Assembly: GCA_028284605.1 (NCBI GenBank)
Contig: JANQRL010000033.1
Location: forward strand, 118,813-182,812
Length of the DNA: 64,000 nucleotides
Direction: 5' to 3'
Source: Paracoccaceae bacterium
Lineage (GTDB): Bacteria; Pseudomonadota; Alphaproteobacteria; Rhodobacterales; Rhodobacteraceae
The translations under genes and the position numbers were made by a program. The notes beneath the pieces are model-generated. The model was not told where the DNA came from and made no database searches. It worked only from the letters and a program-made list of their open reading frames with translations. Below are positions 43,697 to 52,578 of this stretch, one piece after another. The first letter of the stretch is position 1. Every line of letters starts with the position of its first letter.

Positions 43697-44485
43697 CTAT
43701 CCTCCCATCACTACGGGCCAAAGCGCCCAGCCGATCCCGAGGCCGATCAGGATCACGCCCATCGGGCGGGTCACGTATTGGCCGATCTGCGGCAGTTTTT
43801 CGAGCACCATGGCAAGCGTCGCAAGCCCCATCCACAGCAGGCTCATAACGCCGCCCACGAAACCCAGCGCCATGTAGCCCCAGCAGCAGCCGACGCAGAA
43901 GGCCCCAAGGCCGAGCCCCATCCGCACCCCACCGGTGAAGCCGGTCCGCCAGCGGCCGAGAAAGTAGCTCATCGGCGACAGGCACACGCCATGGCAGACC
44001 GCCTTGGGGTGGCTGAACTGGTAAAGCCCGGCGGCAATCAGCAGGGCGGCACCGAAAAGCGGATTTGCGGCAATGCCGAGCATGTCGACGACGCCGCCGA
44101 AGAGCAGCGCAAGCTGGATACCGGCAATGAGCGCCGCAAACCCGGTCCAGACCACGGAATAGCCCAGCAGCACGCCGATCCAGCCCGCCCGGGTGCCGTC
44201 CGCGCTCACCATCAGCGCCTCGTAGGTGGTCAGCGTCGGCACCATGGTGGGCAACATCATCGCCGCCATCATCACCGCCCACATGGCAAAGAGCGGCCCG
44301 AACTCCGCCATCGGCATGTACATGTCCATGCGCGGGTCCATGGCCGCCATCCGCTGGCCCATCTCGCCGGGCCGCCCGATCAGGTCGAGATCCATGCCCA
44401 CGGCCATGAAGTAGAGCCAGGCCCAGGCCGCGAGGATCAGGGCAAAGACCCCAAGCCACAAAGCGGATCGGACGATGTCGGCCAT
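43697..44485 (-). CDS. DUF2182 membrane protein
   Basis: 262 aa with about seven membrane helices. A periplasmic-type loop MDPRMDMYMPM, the motifs MWAVMMAAMMLPTM and HPKAVCHGVCLSPM, and GCCWGYM give several Met and Cys residues on hydrophobic segments, suggesting metal handling. ATG 44485 follows GGAGGGGAT. First gene of the five-gene run to acuI. Confidence 0.87.
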   Translation of the reverse strand: MADIVRSALWLGVFALILAAWAWLYFMAVGMDLDLIGRPGEMGQRMAAMDPRMDMYMPMAEFGPLFAMWAVMMAAMMLPTMVPTLTTYEALMVSADGTRAGWIGVLLGYSVVWTGFAALIAGIQLALLFGGVVDMLGIAANPLFGAALLIAAGLYQFSHPKAVCHGVCLSPMSYFLGRWRTGFTGGVRMGLGLGAFCVGCCWGYMALGFVGGVMSLLWMGLATLAMVLEKLPQIGQYVTRPMGVILIGLGIGWALWPVVMGG

Positions 44486-44632
44486 ATCCCCTCCGCCGGC
44501 CTGCCTTCCGCCGGGCAGACTGGCAGAGCCCCGCCGCCCCCGCAAACGCAAAATGCCTGATCCGACTGGCGAAAACTGATCTGTCAGAGCGGCGTGACAC
44601 GTATCCTCGTCACATCAGGACGGAAGACCGCC

Positions 44633-44989
44633 ATGGACCTGCTCGCAAGCTATCTCAACCCCGCCCTGGCGCTCTTTTCCATCGCGCTCGGCCTCTTCGG
44701 CTGGTTCGCGCCGCGCTACACGATGGCGGTGGTGGATTTGCAGCCCGGGCCGACGCCGATGGGCCCGTCCGAGGTCCGGGCCGCCTCCGGCGCGCTCTTC
44801 GTCGGGCTCGGGCTCGGGGCGCTGATCCTCGGCACGCCGCTGGCCTATGCGATGGTCGGCTTCGCCTGGGGCGGGGCCGCAATCGGGCGGCTCACCTCCC
44901 TCGTTCTCGACGGCCAGAGCCGCAAGAAATGGGGCTTCTTCGCCTGCGAGGCGGCGGTGGCGGCGCTCGCCCTGGGGCTGAACCTCTGA
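44633..44989 (+). CDS. Small membrane protein, DUF4345-like
   Basis: 118 aa with four predicted helices (NPALALFSIALGLFGWFAP, SGALFVGLGLGALIL, LAYAMVGFAWGGAAIGRL, ACEAAVAALALGL) and the EVRAxxGALF pattern seen in DUF4345-type proteins. ATG 44633 follows GGACGGAAGACC; an earlier in-frame GTG at 44594 lacks a site. Divergent from DUF2182. Function unknown. Confidence 0.68.
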   Translation: MDLLASYLNPALALFSIALGLFGWFAPRYTMAVVDLQPGPTPMGPSEVRAASGALFVGLGLGALILGTPLAYAMVGFAWGGAAIGRLTSLVLDGQSRKKWGFFACEAAVAALALGLNL

Positions 44990-44999
44990 TCCCGGAGGC

Positions 45000-45028
45000 T
45001 TGAGCGGCGCGCGCGGCTCTCCTATATT
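45000..45028 (+). promoter_or_regulatory. ssrA promoter
   Basis: TTGAGC (45000-45005) and TATATT (45023-45028) are separated by 17 bases, a good sigma70-type promoter just before the tmRNA acceptor piece. Confidence 0.6.
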
Positions 45029-45035
45029 GGCTTTG

Positions 45036-45350
45036 TCCTTCGGGACTATGGACATAAACGCGCGCGGAATAAGCGGATCGGACCCGGGGGCGGTACCCGG
45101 CGGCTCCACCAGAGACCCTTCGTTGGGGGGATATGGGGCCGAAACAGGATCGACGAACGTGTAAAGGCGTGGCTTTGTCCCGGTGAGGTACCACCGTTAC
45201 CGGTCCGAACAGCATAATTGCCAACGACAATCGTGCTCCGGTCGCTCTCGCCGCTTAAGCGGTGCGAAAGATCGAAATCTAAGCCCTTGCGCCTAGCCGC
45301 GTAAGGCGGGGTTCGCAGGCACCTGGCAACAGAAGCCTGCACTTTCACCT
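45036..45350 (+). ncRNA. ssrA: tmRNA, circularly permuted two-piece form
   Basis: Rescues stalled ribosomes. The acceptor piece comes first and ends CGGCTCC-A-CCA at 45111. A loop of 23 bases (45112-45134) separates it from the coding piece, which begins GGGGCCG (45135-45141) and pairs with CGGCTCC to rebuild the acceptor stem. The tag reading frame 45220-45258 encodes ANDNRAPVALAA and a stop. This permuted arrangement and the ALAA end are characteristic of alphaproteobacteria. The outer ends are approximate. The intervening loop should be removed by processing. Confidence 0.92.
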
Positions 45351-45391
45351 CCCCCTTGATGCCCGAAGCGTTTTCGGCCCAACTGGCTCGG

Positions 45392-46039
45392 ATGCGCCTC
45401 GTCCTGTTGCTCCTGCTGGCCCTCGCCGCCCTGCCCGCCCGGGCCTGCGACACCGCACTCCTCCTGCTGATCGACGTCTCCAACTCCATCGATGTCGCCG
45501 AGTACCGGCTGCAGACCGACGGCACGGCTGATGCGCTCCTCGACCCGGAGGTGATGGAGGCGCTGCTGCAGGGCCAGGTGGCACTTTCGGTCGTGCAATG
45601 GTCCGGGGTCGACCGGCAGGAGGTCTCGATCGGGTGGCGGCAGATGCGGAGCGCGGCCGACGTTGTTGCCTTCGCCGCCGAGGCACGGGCCATGCGGCGC
45701 GCCTTCGTGCTCTCCGATACCGCGCCGGGGGAGGCGATCCTCTTTGCGCTGCGGCATCTGGAGACGGCGCCGGATTGCGGCCGGCGGATCATCGACATTT
45801 CCGGCGATGGCACCCCGAATGCCGGAATGGAGGTTGACGGATTACCGCGACGGGCGGAACGGGCCGGCGTCACGATCAACGGGCTCGCCATCGAGGGAAT
45901 GGGGGTCGCCATCACCCAGTTCTACAGCCGCTTCCTGATCACCCGGGACGGGTTCGTGATCACCGCGCGCGGCCATCGGGAATATCCTGACGCGATCCGC
46001 CGCAAGATCCTCCGCGAGGTCAGCCGTATCTTCGGCTGA
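45392..46039 (+). CDS. DUF1194 / von Willebrand A-like exported protein
   Basis: 215 aa. Signal peptide MRLVLLLLLALAALPARA, then a VWA-like domain with a MIDAS-type DVSNSID motif, GQVALSVVQWSG and RRIIDISGDGTPNAG. DUF1194 proteins of this kind are periplasmic and of unknown role. ATG 45392 is chosen because it gives a clean signal peptide; earlier in-frame starts at 45356 and 45359 lie against the tmRNA 3' end. Confidence 0.8.
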   Translation: MRLVLLLLLALAALPARACDTALLLLIDVSNSIDVAEYRLQTDGTADALLDPEVMEALLQGQVALSVVQWSGVDRQEVSIGWRQMRSAADVVAFAAEARAMRRAFVLSDTAPGEAILFALRHLETAPDCGRRIIDISGDGTPNAGMEVDGLPRRAERAGVTINGLAIEGMGVAITQFYSRFLITRDGFVITARGHREYPDAIRRKILREVSRIFG

Positions 46040-46040
46040 G

Positions 46041-46102
46041 GCCGGGGGCGATTTCCGATCCGGAAATCGTCGACGGATTTCGGATCGAAATCCGCCCCCG
46101 GC
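46041..46102. terminator. Palindromic bidirectional terminator region
   Basis: Sits between the convergent DUF1194 and RNase J genes. CGATTTCCGATCCGGAAATCG (in two halves around 46059) is a near-perfect hairpin, and a larger GCCGGGGGCGATTTC...GAAATCCGCCCCCGGC stem encloses it. There is no T-run, but the position and double stem fit a terminator. Confidence 0.55.
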
Positions 46103-47770
46103 TCAGGCCAGCCGGCTCACCACCACCGTCACCTCGGGCTTCTTGCCGATCTCGGCCTGGGCCGTCCTGCGCACGATCGACCGCAGCTCCTTCTCCAGCC
46201 TGTCGTCATCGGCGAGGGTCTTCGCATCCGCCCGCCCGACAAACTGCCCGAGATCGGCCTCCAGCACTTCGACGAGCGCCGTCTTCGATACCCCCATCTC
46301 CGCCAGCCCCATGGTCTCGCACCACGGCTCGCCCAGGGGCTCGCCCTCCTCATCGAGGATCAGCGTCACCGTCACATGACCATTGAGCGCCATCCGGATG
46401 CGATCCCGCACGATCCCGTCGAGCGCGCCGATCTGCACCGACCCGTCGAGATAGAGCCGTCCGGTCTCCACATACTCCGCCACGCGCGGACCGTCCGGCC
46501 CGAGCTCGATCATCGTGCCGTTGACCGCCAGCACGCCCGCACGGCCATGGGCCTCGGCGAGCTTCACATGCTCCCGCAGATGCCGGTGCTCGCCATGCAT
46601 CGGGATCACCGCGTCCGGCGCGATCAGCCCGTGCATCGTCTCCAGATCAGGGTGGTTGGCGTGGCCCGAGACGTGATAGGCGCCGGAACTGTCGTCGATC
46701 ACATCGACGCCCTTCTCGCTGAGCTGGTTCATGATCCGGATCACCCCGCGCTCATTGCCCGGAATGGTCTTCGAGCTGAAGAGGAACGTATCGCCGGCCT
46801 TCAGCTCCAGCCCCATATACTTCCCCTGGGCCAGCTGCGCCGAGGCCGCGCGGCGCTCGCCCTGGGAACCGGTCACCAGCAGCATCAGGTTCTGGCGCGG
46901 GATGTCGGCGGCCTCTTCCGGGCTCACCACCTTCGGGAAATCGGTGAGGATACCGGTCTCCACCCCGGCCTCGATCATCCGTCGCATGGCCCGCCCGAGC
47001 AGGCAGACCGACCGTCCGACCCGCTCCGCCGCCTCAGCCAGGGTCTTCAGACGGGCCACGTTGGAGGCGAAGGTCGTCGCCACCACCATGCCCTCGGCCT
47101 CGTCCATCAGCCGGGCGATGGGTTCGGCCAGGCTCGCCTCGGAGCGGCCCGGATGCGGAGAGAAGACATTGGTGGAATCGCAGACCAAAGCCGCCACGCC
47201 GGGTGCCGCGGCCTCGGCCCAGAGCGCCTTGTCGAAGGGCTCGCCCACCACCGGATCATGGTCGATCTTGAAATCCCCGGTATGGATGACGCGGCCGCGC
47301 GGGCTGTCGATGACGAGGCCGGCGCTCTCCGGCACCGAATGGCTGACCGGCAGGAACCCCACCTTGAACGGCCCCGCCTCGACCATCTCCGGCCAGGCCC
47401 AGACCACCGTGACGGCCTCCGGCCCGATCCCGTAATCGCCGAGCTTGCGCCGCGCATGCCAGGCGGTGAAGGGCCGTGCATAGACCGGCGCGCCGAGGCG
47501 GCCATAAAGATGCCCCACGGCGCCCACGTGATCCTCGTGGGCATGGGTGATGAAAATGGCCTCGATCCGGTCGCGCCGTTCATCGAGCCAGCTCACATCG
47601 GGCAGGATCAGGTCCACCCCCGGCGTCCCGTCCATATCCGGGAATGTCACGCCCAGATCGACGACGATCAGCCGCTCGGCGCCTTCCGGCCCGTAGCCGT
47701 AGACATAGGCATTCATGCCGATCTCCCCCGCGCCTCCGAGGGGGAGGTAGATCAGCCGTTCGGCACTCAT
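46103..47770 (-). CDS. rnj: Ribonuclease J
   Basis: 555-aa metallo-beta-lactamase/beta-CASP RNase. Metal motif THAHEDHVG, HTGDFK, the beta-CASP segment DSTNVFSPHPGRSE, GSQGE and HVSGHANHPDL, HGEHRHLREH are all present, with the C-terminal RNase J domain. It processes and degrades RNA with 5'-exonuclease and endonuclease activity. It follows coaX by 4 bases at the end of the nuo-birA-coaX run, the usual roseobacter order. Confidence 0.93.
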   Translation of the reverse strand: MSAERLIYLPLGGAGEIGMNAYVYGYGPEGAERLIVVDLGVTFPDMDGTPGVDLILPDVSWLDERRDRIEAIFITHAHEDHVGAVGHLYGRLGAPVYARPFTAWHARRKLGDYGIGPEAVTVVWAWPEMVEAGPFKVGFLPVSHSVPESAGLVIDSPRGRVIHTGDFKIDHDPVVGEPFDKALWAEAAAPGVAALVCDSTNVFSPHPGRSEASLAEPIARLMDEAEGMVVATTFASNVARLKTLAEAAERVGRSVCLLGRAMRRMIEAGVETGILTDFPKVVSPEEAADIPRQNLMLLVTGSQGERRAASAQLAQGKYMGLELKAGDTFLFSSKTIPGNERGVIRIMNQLSEKGVDVIDDSSGAYHVSGHANHPDLETMHGLIAPDAVIPMHGEHRHLREHVKLAEAHGRAGVLAVNGTMIELGPDGPRVAEYVETGRLYLDGSVQIGALDGIVRDRIRMALNGHVTVTLILDEEGEPLGEPWCETMGLAEMGVSKTALVEVLEADLGQFVGRADAKTLADDDRLEKELRSIVRRTAQAEIGKKPEVTVVVSRLA

Positions 47771-47774
47771 GGGA

Positions 47775-48542
47775 TCAGCCCTTGTTGAACCTGTAGATCA
47801 CGGTCAGCCCGTGCATCGTCAGGTCGTCCTCGATGGTGTCGAATAGCACATCGCCCTGGGAAAACAACGGCGCCAGCCCGCCGGTGCCGATCACCTGCAT
47901 GGGCCGCTCATACTCACCGCGGATGCGGTCGCAGATGCCGCGGATCAGCCCGATATAGCCCCAGAAGACACCGGACTGCATGCAGGCGACGGTGTTGGTG
48001 CCGATGACCTGCTGCGGCTTGGTGACATCGACATGGGGCAGCGCGGCGGCGGCCTGATGCAGAGCCTCGAGGCTCAGATTCACGCCCGGCGCGATCACCC
48101 CGCCGACATAGGCGCCGTCTTCCGCCACCACGTCGAAGGTCGTGGCGGTGCCGAAATCCACCACGATCAGGTCGCCGCCATGGCGGTCATGGGCGCCGGC
48201 GGTGTTGACCAGGCGGTCCGGCCCGATCTGGGTGCCCTCGTCCACCCTGGGCTCCGCCGGCAGACGGCAATCGGGCTTGCCGACGACGAGGGGACGGGTG
48301 TCGAAATAGCGATCCGTCATGACCCGCAGGTTGAAGACGACCCGGGGCACGGTGGATGAGATGATGACATCGGTGATCGGCACGTCGATCCCGTCATGGG
48401 CCAGAAGCGTCGAGAGCCAAACGAAATACTGGTCGGCCGTCCGCTGCCAGGACGTGGAGGTGCGGTAGGTGCACAGAAAGCGCGCGCCGTCCCAGACCGA
48501 GAACACCGTATTGGTGTTGCCGCAATCAATCGCCAGAAGCAT
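47775..48542 (-). CDS. coaX: Type III pantothenate kinase
   Basis: 255-aa acetate/sugar kinase-Hsc70-actin fold enzyme, first step of coenzyme A synthesis. Motifs are MLLAIDCGNTNTVFSVWDG (phosphate site), GPDRLVNTAGA with DLIVVDFGTATTFDVV, GGVIAPGVNLSLEALHQAAA and VIGTGGLAPL. ATG 48542 follows GAAGGACGACCG; 12 further upstream codons are not conserved. The 48571-48830 tandem repeat separates it from birA. Confidence 0.92.
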   Translation of the reverse strand: MLLAIDCGNTNTVFSVWDGARFLCTYRTSTSWQRTADQYFVWLSTLLAHDGIDVPITDVIISSTVPRVVFNLRVMTDRYFDTRPLVVGKPDCRLPAEPRVDEGTQIGPDRLVNTAGAHDRHGGDLIVVDFGTATTFDVVAEDGAYVGGVIAPGVNLSLEALHQAAAALPHVDVTKPQQVIGTNTVACMQSGVFWGYIGLIRGICDRIRGEYERPMQVIGTGGLAPLFSQGDVLFDTIEDDLTMHGLTVIYRFNKG

Positions 48543-48570
48543 CGGTCGTCCTTCGTTCTGCACACTGAGG

Positions 48571-48830
48571 GGGGCCAAATCGCTTCGAAGCGATTTGCAA
48601 GACCCCTCGAAGGGTCTTCCCGCCGCCGGGACCCGGGAGCGGCAATCCCCTCCCGCGCGGGTCGGACGGTCCGGGCCAAATCGCTTCGAAGCGATTTACA
48701 AGACCCTTCGAAGGGTCTTCCCCGCCACTGCGACCCTGGAGCGGCAATACCCTCCCGCGCGGGCCCGACGACCCGGGCCAAATCGCTTCGGAGCGATTTG
48801 CAAGACCCTTCGAAGGGTCTTCCCCGCCCG
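48571..48830. repeat. Tandem ~101-bp repeat with paired perfect palindromes
   Basis: Units begin at 48574, 48675 and 48777 (spacing 101 and 102 bases); the third is cut after about 54 bases. Each unit carries a 20-base palindrome AAATCGCTTCGAAGCGATTT, with one base changed in unit 3. It then has a second palindrome AAGACCCTTCGAAGGGTCTT (one base changed in unit 1). It lies between coaX and birA inside the operon. Confidence 0.9.
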
Positions 48831-48836
48831 GCGCGT

Positions 48837-49598
48837 TCAAAAGAACACCTCCGCCGCCGGGATCGTCCGCGGCCCGGTGCCGGTGATCAGCACCAGATTG
48901 CCGTCCTTGTCGATCGTGTCGAAAAGGCCGCGCACGACCTCCTTGCCGGTCCGCGCGGTGATCTTCTCGCCAAGCCGCGCGGCATGTTCCAGCCAGTCCT
49001 CGCGGATGCGATCGAAGCCGAGCCGCTCCAGCTTGCCCTCCTGGGTCGCATAATTCGTGGCCAGAACGTTGAGGAACTCTTCCGGTCTCACCGCATCGCC
49101 GCCCTGCCCGCGCAGGCTTACCGGCGGGAACGGGTGGTCCTCGGCGAGCTTCGGGGCATGGGCCAGATTCACCCCGATGCCGATGGCAAGCCAATCGACG
49201 AAAGCCCCGCCCCCCGCGCTCTCCAGCAAGATCCCCGCCACCTTGCCGCCCTTCAGCAGCACGTCGTTGGGCCATTTCAGCGCCAGCGCGTCGCGGTCGA
49301 CATAGATCGCCAGGCTTTCGAGGAGCGCATTGGCCGCGCAGAAGGACCGCCGCGCCGCCTCCGCCGGGCTCGCCTGAGGCCGGAAGATCAACGTGGCCGA
49401 GAGGTTCCCCGCCGGGGCGATCCAGGCCCGCCCCTGCCGCCCGCGCGCGGCGGTCTGGTGCCGCGCCATGATCCAGGTCGGCCGGTCCAGCGTCGGGATC
49501 AGACGCGCCGCCGCCGCCATCGTGCTGTCGATCCTGTCGAGCACAATCCGATCGTAGGCTTCGGGCCAGAGCCCGTCTTCGCCGTGCTCAATCGACAA
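48837..49598 (-). CDS. birA: Biotin-[acetyl-CoA-carboxylase] ligase
   Basis: 253 aa, catalytic domain only, without the DNA-binding N-terminus of E. coli BirA. Motifs are STMAAAARL, the biotinyl-AMP loop GRQGRAW, and [19 protein letters not shown]. It attaches biotin to carboxylase subunits. The TTG start at 49598 overlaps the nuoN stop by 11 bases; no ATG is available before the conserved region. Confidence 0.9.
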   Translation of the reverse strand: MSIEHGEDGLWPEAYDRIVLDRIDSTMAAAARLIPTLDRPTWIMARHQTAARGRQGRAWIAPAGNLSATLIFRPQASPAEAARRSFCAANALLESLAIYVDRDALALKWPNDVLLKGGKVAGILLESAGGGAFVDWLAIGIGVNLAHAPKLAEDHPFPPVSLRGQGGDAVRPEEFLNVLATNYATQEGKLERLGFDRIREDWLEHAARLGEKITARTGKEVVRGLFDTIDKDGNLVLITGTGPRTIPAAEVFF

Positions 49599-51024
49599 GC
49601 GTCGCCGCCGCGGCCGCCGCCAGCGGCTCGATCCCGAAGAGGTTCACGACCCCGAAGAGCATGATCCCCGCCGAGGCCATCAACGCGCCCCAGACGACGG
49701 GCGGCATCCGGGTTTCCACCGCCTCGCGCTCTTCGCCGAAATACATGAAGTAGACGATCCTGAGATAGTAGAAGGCGCCGATCACGCTCGCGATCACGCC
49801 GGCCACGGCCAGCCAGGCCAGCCCGCCCTCATAGGCCGCGCGAAGCACGTAGAGCTTGCCGAAGAAGCCGACAAGCGGCGGCACGCCGGCCAGGGAGAAC
49901 ATCAGGATCAGCATGGCGAGAGCCTTCAGCGGCTCCCGCGTGGAATACATCTGAAGCGCGTCGATCTCCGTCACCGGTTTGCCGTCGCGCTCCATCGACA
50001 GGATGAAGGCGAAGGTGCCCACATTCATCGTCACGTAGATCGCCATATAGACCAGCATCGCCTGAACCCCGAAGGCGGTCCCGGCGGCGAGGCCCATCAG
50101 CGCGAAGCCCATATGGGCGATGGAGGAATAGGCCATCAGCCGTTTGATGTTGCGCTGGCCGATGGCGGCGATGGCGCCGAGGAACATCGAGACAACCGAC
50201 AGGAACGCCACGATCTGCTGCCAGTCGCCCACCACCCCGCCGAAGGCGTCGTGCACCACCCTGGCGAAGAGCGCCATGGCCGCCATCTTCGGTGCCGTGG
50301 CGAGGAAGGCGGTGACCGGCGTCGGCGCGCCCTCATAGACGTCGGGCGTCCACATATGGAACGGGGCGGCCGAGACCTTGAAGGCGAAGCCGGTGATCAG
50401 GAAGACGAGGCCGAAGAGCAGGCCCAGCGACACCCCGTCCTCCGCCGCCGCGACGATCCCGGTGAAGAGCGTGGTGCCGGCATAGCCGTAAGTCAGCGAG
50501 GCGCCGTAGAGCAGGAGACCCGAGGAGAGCGCGCCGAGGATGAAGTATTTCAGCCCGGCCTCGGTCGACCGCACGCTGTCGCGCCGCAAGGTGGCCACGA
50601 CATAGAGCGCCAGCGATTGCAGCTCCAGCCCCATATAGAGCACGATCAGGTCGCCGGCGCTGACCATCACCATCATGCCGACCACCGCCAGCCCCACGAG
50701 AATCGGATATTCGAAGCGCAGGATGTCCCGGCGGGCCATGTAATCCTGGCTGATCAGCAGCACCGCGGCGGCGGCAAGCAGGATCACGACCTTGGAGAAT
50801 CGCGCGAAGCCGTCGCTGACGAAGGCCCCGTCAAACGCCGCCTCCGTCCCGCTCGGACCCGTCGCGATCCAGAATGCCAGCAGTGCCATGAGCGCCGCCG
50901 TGGCCCAGACGAGCATCGGCGCGGCCCGGTCCTTGACCGTATAGACCCCGGCCAGGAGCGCGATCATCGCATAGACCGAGAGCACGATCTCCGGCAGCAG
51001 GATTTGCAGATCGGCAGCCACCAT
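49588..51024 (-). CDS. nuoN: NADH-quinone oxidoreductase subunit N
   Basis: 478 aa, antiporter-like membrane subunit of complex I with about 14 helices. The proton-channel segments include the [12 protein letters not shown]lu, [21 protein letters not shown] with Lys and His, and a central [15 protein letters not shown]ys. ATG 51024 follows AGGAGTAACGGCCG, 6 bases after nuoM. Confidence 0.95.
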   Translation of the reverse strand: MVAADLQILLPEIVLSVYAMIALLAGVYTVKDRAAPMLVWATAALMALLAFWIATGPSGTEAAFDGAFVSDGFARFSKVVILLAAAAVLLISQDYMARRDILRFEYPILVGLAVVGMMVMVSAGDLIVLYMGLELQSLALYVVATLRRDSVRSTEAGLKYFILGALSSGLLLYGASLTYGYAGTTLFTGIVAAAEDGVSLGLLFGLVFLITGFAFKVSAAPFHMWTPDVYEGAPTPVTAFLATAPKMAAMALFARVVHDAFGGVVGDWQQIVAFLSVVSMFLGAIAAIGQRNIKRLMAYSSIAHMGFALMGLAAGTAFGVQAMLVYMAIYVTMNVGTFAFILSMERDGKPVTEIDALQMYSTREPLKALAMLILMFSLAGVPPLVGFFGKLYVLRAAYEGGLAWLAVAGVIASVIGAFYYLRIVYFMYFGEEREAVETRMPPVVWGALMASAGIMLFGVVNLFGIEPLAAAAAATLVD

Positions 51025-51030
51025 CGGCCG

Positions 51031-52578
51031 TTACTCCTGAACTTCCGCGACCATCGTCGCCGTCTCGTGCTCGGCCACCGCCACCTCGACCTGGGAGACG
51101 AGGGCCTCGACGCTTGGCCCGATGATATCGGTGATCAGCGCCGGATAGACGCCGAGGAGCAGGGTCGCCACCACGAGCGGGGCGAAGATCGCCTTCTCGC
51201 GCTTTGTCATGTCACTGATCGACTTCAGACTTTCCTTGATCAGATCGCCCATCACCACCCGGCGGTAGAGCCAGAGCGCATAGCCGGCGGAGAGGATCAC
51301 CCCCGTGGCAGCCACGGCGGCGACCCAGGTATTGACCTGGAACACGCCCACCAGCGTCAGGAACTCGCCGACGAAGCCGGAGGTCCCCGGCAGCCCGACA
51401 TTCGCCATGGTGAAGAGCATGAAGATCAGCGCATAGGCCGGCATCCGGTTCACCAGACCGCCATAGGCGTCGATCTCGCGCGTATGCATCCGGTCATAGA
51501 TCACGCCGACACAGAGGAAGAGCGCCCCGGAGATGAAGCCGTGGGAGAGCATCTGGAAGATCGCCCCGTCAAGCCCCTGCTGGTTGATCGCGAAAATCCC
51601 CATGGTGACGAAGCCCATATGGGCGACCGACGAATAGGCGATGAGCTTCTTCATGTCGGTCTGCACCAGGGCGACGAGCGAGGTGTAGACGATGGCGATG
51701 GCCGAGAGCCACAGGACCAGCGGCGCCAGCAGGTCCGAGGCGACCGGGAACATCGGCAGGGAGAAGCGTAGGAAGCCGTAGCCGCCCATCTTCAGAAGGA
51801 TCGCGGCCAGCACGACAGAGCCCGCCGTGGGCGCCTGGACATGGGCGTCGGGCAGCCAGGTATGGACCGGCCACATCGGCATCTTGACGGCGAAGCTCGC
51901 GAAAAAGGCCAGCCAGAGCAGGGTCTGCATGCCCCCGATGATCTGGATACCGAGGAGGCTGAACGTCTCCGACCCGAAGTTATGCCCCATCAGCGTCGGG
52001 ATATCGGTGGTGCCCGCGTCCACGAACATCGCCACCATCGCCACCAGCATCAGCACCGAGCCGAGGAAGGTATAGAGGAAGAACTTGAAGCTCGCGTAGA
52101 TCCGCTCCTTGCCGCCCCAGATGCCGATGATCAGGAACATCGGAATCAGCCCGGCCTCGAAGAACAGGTAGAAGAGCACCAGATCGAGCGCCATGAAGAC
52201 GCCGAGCATCAGCGTCTCCAGCACCAGGAAGGCGATCATGTATTCCTTCACCCGGTGCGTGACGTCCCAGCAGGCGGCGATGACGAGGGGCATCAGGAAG
52301 GTGGTCAGCATCACGAAAAGGACGCTGATCCCGTCGACCCCCATCCTGTAGGTCAGGCCCAGCAGCCATTCCCGCTCTTCCACGAACTGGAACCCGGTGT
52401 CCTGCGGGTCGAAGTCAAAGAGGATGAAGAGCGAGATGATGAAGGTGGCCAGGGTCGTGCCCATCGCCACCCATTTCGCGTTGCGCTGCGCCTCCGCATC
52501 GTCACCACGCAGGAAGATCGCGAGGATCGCGGCGCCGACGAGCGGAAAGAAGGTGGTGAGCGAGAGGAGGTTTTCCAT
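51031..52578 (-). CDS. nuoM: NADH-quinone oxidoreductase subunit M
   Basis: 515-aa antiporter-like subunit of complex I. It contains [17 protein letters not shown] with the conserved Glu, the [20 protein letters not shown] motif and the [15 protein letters not shown]ys. The start is ATG 52578, sharing one base with the nuoL stop (TGATG); a GTG one codon earlier is an alternative. Confidence 0.95.
   Translation of the reverse strand: MENLLSLTTFFPLVGAAILAIFLRGDDAEAQRNAKWVAMGTTLATFIISLFILFDFDPQDTGFQFVEEREWLLGLTYRMGVDGISVLFVMLTTFLMPLVIAACWDVTHRVKEYMIAFLVLETLMLGVFMALDLVLFYLFFEAGLIPMFLIIGIWGGKERIYASFKFFLYTFLGSVLMLVAMVAMFVDAGTTDIPTLMGHNFGSETFSLLGIQIIGGMQTLLWLAFFASFAVKMPMWPVHTWLPDAHVQAPTAGSVVLAAILLKMGGYGFLRFSLPMFPVASDLLAPLVLWLSAIAIVYTSLVALVQTDMKKLIAYSSVAHMGFVTMGIFAINQQGLDGAIFQMLSHGFISGALFLCVGVIYDRMHTREIDAYGGLVNRMPAYALIFMLFTMANVGLPGTSGFVGEFLTLVGVFQVNTWVAAVAATGVILSAGYALWLYRRVVMGDLIKESLKSISDMTKREKAIFAPLVVATLLLGVYPALITDIIGPSVEALVSQVEVAVAEHETATMVAEVQE

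Noticed and set aside
48571..48830. The tandem repeats could be a CRISPR array
   Set aside because: Units are about 101 bases of contiguous similar sequence with no variable spacers of uniform length and no cas genes nearby.
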